From the NCBI GenBank assembly GCA_046290435.1, contig JBKAGO010000071.1, positions 1-64,000 on the forward strand: DNA of 64,000 nucleotides, read 5' to 3'. The notes beneath the pieces were generated by a model that had not been told where the DNA came from, ran no database searches, and saw only the letters and a program-made list of their open reading frames with translations. Below, one piece after another: positions 1 through 7,410 of the stretch; the stretch's first letter is position 1; each line of letters opens with the position of its first letter. The translations under genes were made by a program, and so were the position numbers. This stretch comes from CAVQUE01 sp046290435 (GTDB lineage Bacteria; Actinomycetota; Acidimicrobiia; Acidimicrobiales; UBA8592).

Positions 1-224
1 AGCTGATAGAGGGCAGCAGCTTGGCCTGCGGCGGCAGCGGTACAGAGGAGCCCGTCGATCTGGGCGCGGATGTCTTGGAGGCCGCAGAGCCAGTCGGCGA
101 GCTCGTCGCGGCTCCAGCACGACAACGGGATGTCGCCCGCGTCGTTCAACACGCCACGGAGGTGGTCGAGCACGACATCGGGGGTCTCCACGGACAGCTC
201 CTTCTCTGCGATGCAAGGCGGCAT
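1..224 (-). CDS. DUF222/HNH endonuclease (13E12-like), N-terminal part, cut by window edge
   Basis: Only the first ~74 codons lie in the window; the gene continues to the left. The translated part (starting MPPCIAEKELSVE, then DELADWLCGLQD) is nearly identical to the N-terminus of the complete DUF222/HNH gene at 39993-41435, so the product should be an HNH-type nuclease of the 13E12-repeat class. The ATG at 224 was chosen by comparing the two copies. Upstream of it the copies differ by small indels (for example gtcgatcgg here against gtcgaatcgg in the other copy), so the longer reading frame is not conserved. A LexA-type box lies ~120 bp upstream. No strong Shine-Dalgarno sequence is visible. 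Whether the rest is intact cannot be seen. Confidence 0.8.
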   Translation of the reverse strand, partial: MPPCIAEKELSVETPDVVLDHLRGVLNDAGDIPLSCWSRDELADWLCGLQDIRAQIDGLLCTAAAAGQAAALYQ

Positions 225-342
225 CGGTGACAGCGACACGCATCGGCCGGCCACAGGTGGCTGGCGGAGGTGTCGATCGGTTTCAGAGGCAACCCGAGGG
301 TTGCGAGCATCGCCGGGGAAGAGCGACGTGCCACCACTGTAG

Positions 343-356
343 CGAACATACGTTCG
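343..356. promoter_or_regulatory. LexA/SOS box upstream of the HNH gene
   Basis: CGAACATACGTTCG has the CGAAC-N4-GTTCG dyad of actinobacterial LexA boxes. It sits ~120 bp upstream of the left-edge HNH gene. The same 14 bases occur at the same relative place before the second HNH copy (41554-41567). Inference: both genes are induced by DNA damage, as is reported for 13E12-family genes in mycobacteria. Confidence 0.75.
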
Positions 357-790
357 ATTCGCAACACCTGGACGAAGAAATCCTCGGAGCCGTGTCGATG
401 CCCGCTACCAGGACGGGCGAGGCCCACGACGGAGGCAGGCCGGTTGGCTTCGGTGACATCGGCGCGACGCCGACGAGGTGCCGGCTCTGGCCGGTGCTTC
501 ATGTGCTGGTGCCCTCGGCCCCCGACGCAGGTGATGACCCCAGGGGAGTGTCGGGCCGGACTCCGAAGATGTCGAGGGCTTCGCAGGTATTGGCGCGATC
601 ACCGTGCAAGGGTTCGACCTGTTCGACCCCGGTGCGGCCTTCGGCCGACCATCGATTCGTCGGCGCAGGTCACGCCGGCTGCCCAGCCGCCGCTGCCGCT
701 GCCGAGGGGCAGATGCGGGCGCTCGCCTCGCGGCCGCCGCGGTTGGTGGCTTCGAGCGTCGATGTGCGTCATGTCGGAAGAGCCGGGGTG
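357..790. other. Gene-free stretch, 434 bp
   Basis: The first ~40 bases still match the upstream region of the second HNH gene (41568-41610), which marks the end of the duplicated segment. I see no convincing gene in the rest. Open frames exist on both strands, but they overlap each other and have arginine/proline-rich shadow composition. The stretch ends at the 20-bp regulon element. Confidence 0.5.
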
Positions 791-810
791 GACCGAACAA
801 ATCGTCGGTC
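791..810 (+). promoter_or_regulatory. Regulon element copy 1 (putative TetR operator)
   Basis: GACCGAACAAATCGTCGGTC. The 6-bp inverted ends GACCGA/TCGGTC flank an asymmetric 8-bp centre. It lies 122 bp upstream of the start of the secreted propeller gene at 933 and points toward it. Confidence 0.75.
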
Positions 811-932
811 TGGGCCGTTCACCGGATCGTCCATGGTTTTCGGAGCCGGTCGACGCAACGGGCGCAGGCCATCGGAACCAGATCATCGTCCGCTCCTGAA
901 CTCTGTGGTGGAACGGTGCAGGAGGGAACGTC

Positions 933-2450
933 ATGAAGGCGCGAGAACGTGATCTGGTCACTGGTGCCGTTATCGGTCGGCCAGGCCGAGTGCGGTCGAT
1001 CGCCCTGATCTGGGTCGTCGTCGTCTCGGGGGTGTTGTCGAACCCTCATGCGGCGGCAGATCCCGTTGGAAGCCCGGCGGCGCCGTCGAGGGGTTGGTTC
1101 GCGGCGCAGGGCCCGGTCACACCGATCGAGATCGACGTTGCCTTCGAGCCAGTCGCACGTATCGCCGGCATGGAGGAGGTGCTCGACTTCCACGCTTCGG
1201 GCGATGGTTCGCACGCAATCGTCGCAGGCCGGCTGACTGACGGGTCGGTTGGGATCTGGGTCGCCTTCCGGGGTGGCGACGTCATCCGGTTGAACACACG
1301 CCGCAATGCTGTCGACCTGAAGGTGTGGGTGTCAGGCGACGGACGCCACGTCCTGGTCGAGACCGTGACCGAGAGGGGTCGGCGCAATCTGTACCGAGCG
1401 TCGGCTCCGGCGGGCTGGGCGACCGAGCCGGTGCGGTTGCCTGCTCAGTGGCGCCGTGGATACGGGAACCGCTTGTTCGGCGATGTCGTCAACATGACGG
1501 AGGCCATGGTGGAGGACAGCGGCACGATCACACTGGCTGCCGCTCGAGGGCGGCGGAGTGGATTCTTCTCGCTGCAGCCGGACGCGACCCGGTTCGTCCG
1601 TACCGGAACGATCGCGACGGACCGGTTCCAGGCACCCAGTAGGCCCGGCGTGGCAGGCCGATGCGGTCGCCCCGACGGAAACCGCATCGAGGTCACTGGG
1701 GTGGCTACCGGTGGCGCCGTGTGGAGCCGATCGGTCCGTCTCCAGTCTGTGTACGGCTCCCTCAACGTGTGCGTGATCTCGGCAGACGGAACGAGTGTCC
1801 TCGCCGGCGTCACGATCGCCACACCAGGCGTCGGATCGGGGTTCGAGCTGCTGCTTGTCGCCGTCGACCGCGACGGTTCTTTCACGGAGGTCCCGATCGC
1901 CGCAACGAGGCCGGGCAGGCCTATGCCTGCGATTTCTTCGCTCAGCCCGAGTGGCGATCGCTTGTTCGTCGACAACACGGTGATCGATCTGCGCACGGGG
2001 TTGCGTCACGCTCTGCCCGTTCCTCCTCGGGTCTTGGGGGGCCGAGGTCGAATCGCGCACGTGGTCTGGAGCGCCGACGAGACTCGGCTTCTCCGGATGC
2101 ACGCCGGCTATGGGTATGGCGGCCTGTCGATGGTGGATCTCGCACCCGTCAGGCGGGGTTCTGTCGCCGTCACCACGGAGTGGTTGCAGTGGGACCCGGA
2201 GAGTGTGGTGTTCGACGGGAATGCGGTCGGCGTCTTCCGGGACGCTGCCGGCTTCGGCGTCGTGGAGCTCCAGCGCGACGACGGTGCCGTGACGGTCGTG
2301 CGGCAGAGTCATGGACGTCGGCTTCGGATCGACGCGATGGACCTCGCCGGCGACGGCTCGGCGGTGTGGTCGGCGGGCTCGAGGCGGACATTGGGCGACG
2401 ACGGCGACGTCCTCCGCGAGGGTGTCGTGTTGGTCCTCGACCGGGGTTGA
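933..2450 (+). CDS. Secreted beta-propeller-like protein
   Basis: 505 residues. The N-terminus has a basic stretch and then a hydrophobic segment (about residues 21-36) ending in an Ala-rich cleavage-like site, so export is likely. The remainder carries at least six spaced motifs of the type S-x-D-G-x-x-V/L: SGDGSHAIV near residue 88, SGDGRHVLV near 133, SADGTSVLA near 285, SPSGDRLFV near 338, WSADETRLL near 380 and AGDGSAVW near 470. This is the pattern of PD40/TolB-like propeller blades. The start has a strong ribosome site (AGGAGGG, 6 bases upstream). It is preceded by regulon element copy 1. I recognise no catalytic residues; a ligand-binding or sensing role is only inferred. Confidence 0.75.
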   Translation: MKARERDLVTGAVIGRPGRVRSIALIWVVVVSGVLSNPHAAADPVGSPAAPSRGWFAAQGPVTPIEIDVAFEPVARIAGMEEVLDFHASGDGSHAIVAGRLTDGSVGIWVAFRGGDVIRLNTRRNAVDLKVWVSGDGRHVLVETVTERGRRNLYRASAPAGWATEPVRLPAQWRRGYGNRLFGDVVNMTEAMVEDSGTITLAAARGRRSGFFSLQPDATRFVRTGTIATDRFQAPSRPGVAGRCGRPDGNRIEVTGVATGGAVWSRSVRLQSVYGSLNVCVISADGTSVLAGVTIATPGVGSGFELLLVAVDRDGSFTEVPIAATRPGRPMPAISSLSPSGDRLFVDNTVIDLRTGLRHALPVPPRVLGGRGRIAHVVWSADETRLLRMHAGYGYGGLSMVDLAPVRRGSVAVTTEWLQWDPESVVFDGNAVGVFRDAAGFGVVELQRDDGAVTVVRQSHGRRLRIDAMDLAGDGSAVWSAGSRRTLGDDGDVLREGVVLVLDRG

Positions 2451-2532
2451 CGACTCGCTCTGGTGTGGTCGGGCCCGAACTCGGCGACACACCGCTGCTG
2501 GACCACCTGGGCGGGGTTGATGGCTGGGGGCG

Positions 2533-2719
2533 TCAGGCGACGGCGGCGGCGAAGGCTTGGAAGAGGTCGCCGGGGAGTGGCTGGTGGAGTTGTCAGGTGA
2601 TTGCGTGGTGGCGGTGCCGGGTGAGTCGCCGGCCTTGCTGGAGGACGACGTGCCGACGCCCGTGGCGGTGAGGATCTCGGCGCGGGTGCAGCGGCCGTGG
2701 GTCTCTGCAGGGGCGCGTG
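2533..2719 (-). pseudogene. Decayed C-terminal fragment of the PLD/helicase gene
   Basis: Bases 2533-2605 closely match 36546-36620, the last codons of the helicase gene at 36546-39671, including its end QPLPGDLFQ-FAAAVA and stop. Bases ~2613-2719 match ~36945-37035 of the same gene. About 330 bp between these blocks are missing. The fragment is therefore an internally deleted relic of a paralogous or translocated copy, lying tail-to-tail with the propeller gene. Confidence 0.7.
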
Positions 2720-2767
2720 CGACTCGTGGTCCGGGCAACTCGCCGGAGGTGGCAGTCGGGCTGTCAC

Positions 2768-2787
2768 AACCGAACACATCGTCGGTC
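2768..2787 (+). promoter_or_regulatory. Regulon element copy 2 (putative TetR operator)
   Basis: AACCGAACACATCGTCGGTC, 180 bp upstream of the first tandem TetR gene. The element and the ~45 bp after it are duplicated at 4885-4950 before the second tandem TetR gene. Here an extra ~110 bp separates the element from the start codon. Confidence 0.75.
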
Positions 2788-2967
2788 GGGTCGTCGTCGG
2801 CCCCGAAATACTCTCTGCGCCGTGGGTGACCGGATCGTTGTCGAGGGTCGACGTGGTCTGGCAGGGGTCGTCCACGACGGTACGAACGCGCCCGTCGTCG
2901 GCCCGAACAGTCGGGGCCGGATGCACCGGAGCGAAAGCCGAGTCCGCCTGTCTTCGTGGAAGTCCGA

Positions 2968-4386
2968 GTGACCGAGACCGACAGCACGCGCGACGAGTTG
3001 CTGGCTGCCGGCGTGGCGATCCTGGCCGAGTCCTTGGCAGAGGTCTCGGTCGATGCGCTGACGGTGCGGGCCGTCACCCGCCAGGCCGGGCGGTCGATCG
3101 GGTCCTTCTATCACTACTGGCCCGATCGGCGTAGCTACCGGCGCGACCTGCTCGAGTTCTTCACCGAGCCGGGCTCGTCGTCCGGCGAGGATCCTCTGGT
3201 CGACCTGCTGGAGGGTTGCATGCCCGATGCGGTCGTCGTGCTGGATGCGTTCTGGCATCACGTCGTCCATGTCGCCGACGACGAGAGCCTCCGCAGGCGG
3301 ATCCTGTTGCTCGCGCTCGACGATCGCGAAGCCAGCGCAGCGGCCGGGCGGATGTATGCCCGTTCCGGCCAGACCATGGCGTCGGTGGTCGCTCGGATCC
3401 TCGACGCCGCCGATCGCGAACCGATCGCCGGGGTCGACGTCGATGATCTCGCCTTCTGCCTCGGCGTGATGGTCGAGGGCTTCGCGATCCGCCTCCTGGC
3501 GGACGATGGAGGAGCGACGCCGCATCGCGTTGCCACGGCGGTCACCGCATTGCTGCTGTCCTTGTCCCGTCCGGTTGGCGAGGATCGATCGTTCGCCGAC
3601 TTCTCAGCCGCGCTCGCCGCCGGGTTCGGCCCGCCTGCGCATCCGCTCGACGATCCCGTGCCCGCGAGCCCGGCTGCGAGCGGACCCGAACACAGTGGCG
3701 AGGCGGCCGACGTCGCCGTCGCAGCGGACGTCGCCGCAGCATCTGCTGCCAGGCGCGACGATCACACGCGCATCGAGCTCCTCGAGGCGGGGGCTCAGCT
3801 GCTGATGGGCCTGACTGCTGAGCCGTCGCTGCGGTCGGTCACCGTCAGCGCCGTCACCCGACGAACGGGTCGCTCGACCGGGGCCTTCTACCACTACTGG
3901 GAAACCCAGGCGGACTTCGCCCTCGAACTCATCGATCACATCGCCGATCCGGCCGGTGCCGATGAGGACCCGACGGTGGATCAGTTCGAGACCCTGGGCC
4001 CGCGCAATGCCTCGTGGCCCGACATCGTCGACCTCTCCGAACTCCGTATAGACGAGCTCGCCTGTTCCTACAACAACAGCCTGCAGCACCTGCTGTTGTT
4101 CAGCAGCGACAGCAACGTGCGCTCGGTGATGCGCAGCGTGTACCAGCGGTACCACGAGCGGGCCGAGGCGGCGGTTCGCGGCGTGCTCGACGCGACCGGT
4201 GCCGAAGTGATCTCGGGGCTGGCGCCGGCTGACGTGGCGATCTTGCTCGACACGGGCCTCGACGGCTTCGGTGCTCGCCGTCGAGGCCAGCCCGAGGCGC
4301 TGAATCGCATGCGGGTCGAGGCTGTCGCTGGGGCGATCTTTGCTTTCACGTTCACCGCGGGCGACTCGGCGGGCCCGGTCGCGTAG
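2968..4386 (+). CDS. Tandem (double) TetR-family regulator 1
   Basis: 472 residues containing two TetR-type DNA-binding domains in one chain. The first is at about residues 7-60 (TVRAVTRQAGRSIGSFYHYW, FYHYW at 47-51). The second is at about 265-320 (TVSAVTRRTGRSTGAFYHYW, FYHYW at 307-311). Each is followed by a helical ligand/dimerisation-type region; a low-complexity Ala/Pro-rich linker joins them. Ordinary TetR proteins are ~200 residues with one domain, so this is a covalent pseudo-dimer. The GTG start was chosen because it aligns with the GTG of the paralogue at 4976. An earlier GTG at 2956 is possible. Regulon element copy 2 lies upstream, suggesting autoregulation. Confidence 0.85.
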   Translation: MTETDSTRDELLAAGVAILAESLAEVSVDALTVRAVTRQAGRSIGSFYHYWPDRRSYRRDLLEFFTEPGSSSGEDPLVDLLEGCMPDAVVVLDAFWHHVVHVADDESLRRRILLLALDDREASAAAGRMYARSGQTMASVVARILDAADREPIAGVDVDDLAFCLGVMVEGFAIRLLADDGGATPHRVATAVTALLLSLSRPVGEDRSFADFSAALAAGFGPPAHPLDDPVPASPAASGPEHSGEAADVAVAADVAAASAARRDDHTRIELLEAGAQLLMGLTAEPSLRSVTVSAVTRRTGRSTGAFYHYWETQADFALELIDHIADPAGADEDPTVDQFETLGPRNASWPDIVDLSELRIDELACSYNNSLQHLLLFSSDSNVRSVMRSVYQRYHERAEAAVRGVLDATGAEVISGLAPADVAILLDTGLDGFGARRRGQPEALNRMRVEAVAGAIFAFTFTAGDSAGPVA

Positions 4387-4398
4387 CTCGGCCAGTCT

Positions 4399-4446
4399 GG
4401 GTCGGTCGGCTCAGGGCCGCGATCGGGGTGGGTCGCATCGTGGCGT
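4399..4446 (+). repeat. 48-bp direct repeat, copy A
   Basis: Nearly identical to 6726-6773, which lies directly before regulon element copy 4 and the lipoprotein gene. Both contain ctcagggccgcgatcgggg. Copy A is followed by no element and no gene. It probably marks a decayed copy of that promoter region. Confidence 0.55.
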
Positions 4447-4627
4447 CTACGCCGGCCACGCCGCCAACGCAATAGTAGGGATGGCCACAGGAGCGGAACC
4501 GGAGCGGAAGCGGAAGATTGGTTGGAACCCCCTCTTCTGCTTCTCCGCTCCTGCGACGACCTATGGCAACGAATCAGTCGATGCGTGCGGACCCTTACGT
4601 CCCTCACGGAAGAACGTCTCTGCCACT

Positions 4628-4700
4628 AGCACCGGTTGCGTCGAGCACGCCGCGAACCGTCGCCTCGATTCGCTCCTGGTATTGCTGGTACACGCTGCGC
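4628..4700 (-). pseudogene. Inverted relic of a TetR gene (C-terminal part)
   Basis: Read on the minus strand this gives VYQQYQERIEATVRGVLDAT. It matches the C-terminal part of both tandem TetR proteins (VYQRYHERAEAAVRGVLDAT in the first, VYQRYQERTTLTVRGVLDAI in the second). Nothing upstream or downstream continues the frame. It is a third copy of the gene, inverted between the other two and largely deleted. Confidence 0.75.
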
Positions 4701-4884
4701 TGGCCGTTTCACCTGAGAAGAGTCGAGTACCCCCTCTGGCTGGCCACCCCGAACAGGCGGTAGGCATGTCAGCGATCGAGGAAACGCTGCCGTGTCGGTC
4801 GTGTCGCTCGGGGGCGGTCGAGTCCAAGGCGGATGCGGGTGGCGGCTTCTGGCGGTGCAGCGCAACAGGAGCGCCAGGTGCCAT

Positions 4885-4904
4885 GACCGAACACATCGTC
4901 GGTC
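4885..4904 (+). promoter_or_regulatory. Regulon element copy 3 (putative TetR operator)
   Basis: GACCGAACACATCGTCGGTC, identical to the majority form, 71 bp before the GTG of the second tandem TetR gene and pointing toward it. Confidence 0.78.
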
Positions 4905-4975
4905 GGGTCGTCGTCGCCCTCGAAATACTCTCTGCGCCGTGGGTGATCTGATCGTTCTCGAGGGCCAGGGTCCTG

Positions 4976-6394
4976 GTGACCGGGGCTGACGGCACGCGCG
5001 CCGAGTTGCTGGCTGCCGGGGTGGCGATCCTGGCCGAGTCCTTGGCAGAGGTTTCGGTCGATGCGCTGACGGTGCGGGCCGTTACTCGTCATGCCGGACG
5101 GTCGATCGGGTCCTTCTATCACTACTGGCCCGATCGGCGTAGCTACCGGCGCGACCTGCTCGAGTTCTTCACCGAGCCGGGTTCATCGTCTTGTGAGGAT
5201 CCCCTCCTGGGTCTGCTCGATGGTTGCGTTCCGGATGCGGTCGTCGTGCTCGATGCGTTCTGGCATCACGTCGTCCATGTCGCCGACGATGAGAGCTTCC
5301 GCAGGCGGATTCTCCTCCTTGCCCTCGATGATCGCGAAGCCAGCGCAGCGGCCGGCCGGATGTATGCCCGTTCGGGCCAGACCATGGCGTTGGTGGTCTG
5401 TCGGATTCTCGAGGCCGCTGATCGCGAACCGATCGACGGGGTCGATCTCGATGACCTCGCCCTCTGCCTCACTGCGTTCGTCGAGGGCTTCGCGATCCGC
5501 CTTCTGGTTGGCGATGGAGCGGCGACGCCGCACCTTGTCGCCACCGCGATCACCGCATTGCTGCTTTCGTTGTCCCGGCCAGTTGGCGAGGAGCGATCCT
5601 TCGCCGACTTCGCAGGCGAGCTCGCCGGCCGGTTCGCTCCACCAGCTGACCCACTCGACGATGCTGTGCTCGGGAGTCGGACGGCCGGCGGACCTCAGGA
5701 CAGTCGTGATGAGCCTGAGGTCGGCGTCACAGTGGACGCTCCTGCTCCTCCGTCTGCCAGGCGCGACGATCGCACCCGAACCGAGCTTCTCGAGGTGGGG
5801 GCTCAGCTGCTGACGAGCCTTGCCGCGGCGCCGTCGTTGCGGTCGGTCACGGTGAGCGCCGTCACCCGCCGCACGGGCTGCTCCACCGGGGCCTTCTACC
5901 ACTACTGGGAAACCCAGGCCGACTTCGCTCAGGAACTCGTGGCCCTTGTCGCCGATCCTGGAGTTGTCGATGACGACCCGATGATGGATGACTTCGAGGA
6001 CTTGGGTCCGAGCGATGCGTCTTGGGCTGACATCGTCGATCTCGTCGAACTCCGTATCGACCACGTTGCCGAGGCTGAAGACTTCGGCCTGCAGTGGTCG
6101 CTTCTCCTCACGAGCGACCGGGCTGTGAGGTCTGGCTTGGGCCTCGTGTACCAGCGATACCAGGAGCGGACGACGCTAACGGTGCGCGGCGTGCTCGACG
6201 CAATCGGCGCTCGACTGCTCCACGGGCTGGAGTCGAGAGACTTGGCGCTCATGTTCGACACGATGATCGACGGCTTTGGTGTTTGCCGTCGCGGCCAACC
6301 CGAGGCGGTCAATCGCCTGCGGATCGAGGCGCTCTTGGGGTCTATCGTGGCGTTCACCTTCACCGCGGGCGACTCGGCGAGCCCGTCGCGTTGA
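4976..6394 (+). CDS. Tandem (double) TetR-family regulator 2
   Basis: 472 residues, the same length as the paralogue at 2968-4386 and similar throughout, strongest in the first DNA-binding domain. Two TetR N-terminal domains are visible, with FYHYW motifs at residues 47-51 and 307-311; the second helix-turn-helix reads TVSAVTRRTGCSTGAFYHYW. The linker and the final third differ more from paralogue 1, so the ligand pockets may have diverged while DNA recognition stayed alike. The GTG start is set by alignment with paralogue 1. The gene and its element were duplicated together. An inverted relic of a third copy lies just upstream. Confidence 0.85.
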   Translation: MTGADGTRAELLAAGVAILAESLAEVSVDALTVRAVTRHAGRSIGSFYHYWPDRRSYRRDLLEFFTEPGSSSCEDPLLGLLDGCVPDAVVVLDAFWHHVVHVADDESFRRRILLLALDDREASAAAGRMYARSGQTMALVVCRILEAADREPIDGVDLDDLALCLTAFVEGFAIRLLVGDGAATPHLVATAITALLLSLSRPVGEERSFADFAGELAGRFAPPADPLDDAVLGSRTAGGPQDSRDEPEVGVTVDAPAPPSARRDDRTRTELLEVGAQLLTSLAAAPSLRSVTVSAVTRRTGCSTGAFYHYWETQADFAQELVALVADPGVVDDDPMMDDFEDLGPSDASWADIVDLVELRIDHVAEAEDFGLQWSLLLTSDRAVRSGLGLVYQRYQERTTLTVRGVLDAIGARLLHGLESRDLALMFDTMIDGFGVCRRGQPEAVNRLRIEALLGSIVAFTFTAGDSASPSR

Positions 6395-6725
6395 TCGGTC
6401 AACCGGGTGATCCCGGCCTCGCTCCCGGTGGCCGCATCGACGGTTCGTTGCTCGGGGGGCGTTGACAGCGACGAGATTGCTGGTCGGTCGCTCCGGAGCA
6501 TCGGTCTCCGCCGAGGAGCACCAGGGTGCAGGTGGCGTGGGTGGTGCACTGACCGACGTCGATGCATCGGTGGTCGAGCGGTGGGATCGGGGCCTCGGCT
6601 GGGCCGGTCGGCTCAGGTCTGGACGGGCCGTGCCGGAATGATCCGCTCGGCCTGCCGGCAGGCCGGTGGGTGGCGCCGTGTTGGGTGAGTTCTCCCGCCG
6701 CCCGGCAGCAAGCCATCAGTCCCGT
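6395..6725. other. Gene-free stretch, about 330 bp
   Basis: No convincing gene. It contains one loose inverted repeat (ACCGACGTCGATGCATCGGT near 6553) that shares the arm sequence ACCGA/TCGGT with the regulon element but has a 10-bp rather than 8-bp centre, so I did not count it. The stretch leads into the 48-bp repeat copy B. Confidence 0.4.
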
Positions 6726-6773
6726 GGGTCGGGGGGCTCAGGGCCGCGATCGGGGCGGGTTGCGTCGTGGCGT
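6726..6773 (+). repeat. 48-bp direct repeat, copy B
   Basis: Partner of 4399-4446. It abuts regulon element copy 4 and so belongs to the promoter region of the lipoprotein gene at 6934. Confidence 0.55.
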
Positions 6774-6774
6774 T

Positions 6775-6794
6775 GACCGAACAACTCGTCGGTC
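6775..6794 (+). promoter_or_regulatory. Regulon element copy 4 (putative TetR operator)
   Basis: GACCGAACAACTCGTCGGTC, 139 bp before the lipoprotein gene at 6934. It probably controls the whole 6934-9936 run of genes. Confidence 0.72.
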
Positions 6795-6933
6795 AATGCG
6801 GCCGTCGAGGTCGCCGACTTCTTGTCGGGAGCGGCCGGGTCGGTCGGTTCGCCGAAATGGCGAGCGGTGGCCGGCGTGGTGCGTTCTCGAGCGGTCCGGA
6901 CAGTCCGGCCGTGCTGAAGCCGGAGTAACGATC

Positions 6934-7410
6934 GTGAAGCTGAAGAATCTGGGGTTGGCGGTGCTGGTTTCGGTGGCGGCTGCCGGTTGTGGCGGCGCCG
7001 GCGCAGCGGGGAGCGGGGACGATGCCGCTGCCGGTGGGGATCTGGCGGCGTTCTGCGAACTCGGCAAGCAGTTCCAGGAGGAGAATCTCAACGAGGAGGT
7101 TGGCGACCCGCCAGCCGACTTCGAGCGTTGGAGCAAGGACACGTTGTCGTGGCTCGCCGCGGCTGAGGCTCTGGCGCCCGATGCGGTGCGTGCGGATGTG
7201 ACCGAGGCGCTCACCGATGCCGAGCAGTGGGACGCCGTCCTGGCCGAGGCCGGGTACGACGTGGCGGCGGTCGACGAGTCGGTCCGGGTCGACCTGCTCG
7301 CTGACGAAGGGTCAGAAGCTGCGTCCGATCGGGTCGAGGCGTACATCGCCAGCGAGTGCTCCCCGCAGCAGAACCAGTTCCAGAGCATCGACAACGACAT
7401 CTCGTCGTGA
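6934..7410 (+). CDS. Small lipoprotein, paralogue of 18505-18924
   Basis: 158 residues beginning with a short basic segment, a hydrophobic stretch and a lipobox-like AAAGCGG (Cys about residue 19), so it is probably lipid-anchored to the outer face of the membrane. The mature part is acidic and mostly helical, with two further cysteines (in AAFCELG and ASECSPQ) that could form a disulfide. The same cysteine layout and local matches occur in the lipoprotein at 18505-18924 (FCEIGEE, ERECSSS). The GTG start is preceded by GGAG at good spacing. The stop overlaps the GTG start of the CAP gene by 4 bases, so the two are translationally coupled. Function unknown. Confidence 0.75.
   Translation: MKLKNLGLAVLVSVAAAGCGGAGAAGSGDDAAAGGDLAAFCELGKQFQEENLNEEVGDPPADFERWSKDTLSWLAAAEALAPDAVRADVTEALTDAEQWDAVLAEAGYDVAAVDESVRVDLLADEGSEAASDRVEAYIASECSPQQNQFQSIDNDISS

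Noticed and set aside
1332..3077. 581-codon minus-strand open frame
   Set aside because: Composition is Arg/Ser/Pro-rich shadow sequence; it overlaps the secreted propeller gene, the helicase relic and the TetR promoter.
6550..6572. Fourteenth regulon element (ACCGACGTCGATGCATCGGT)
   Set aside because: It shares only the outer arms, has a 10-bp centre and is not directly upstream of a start codon.
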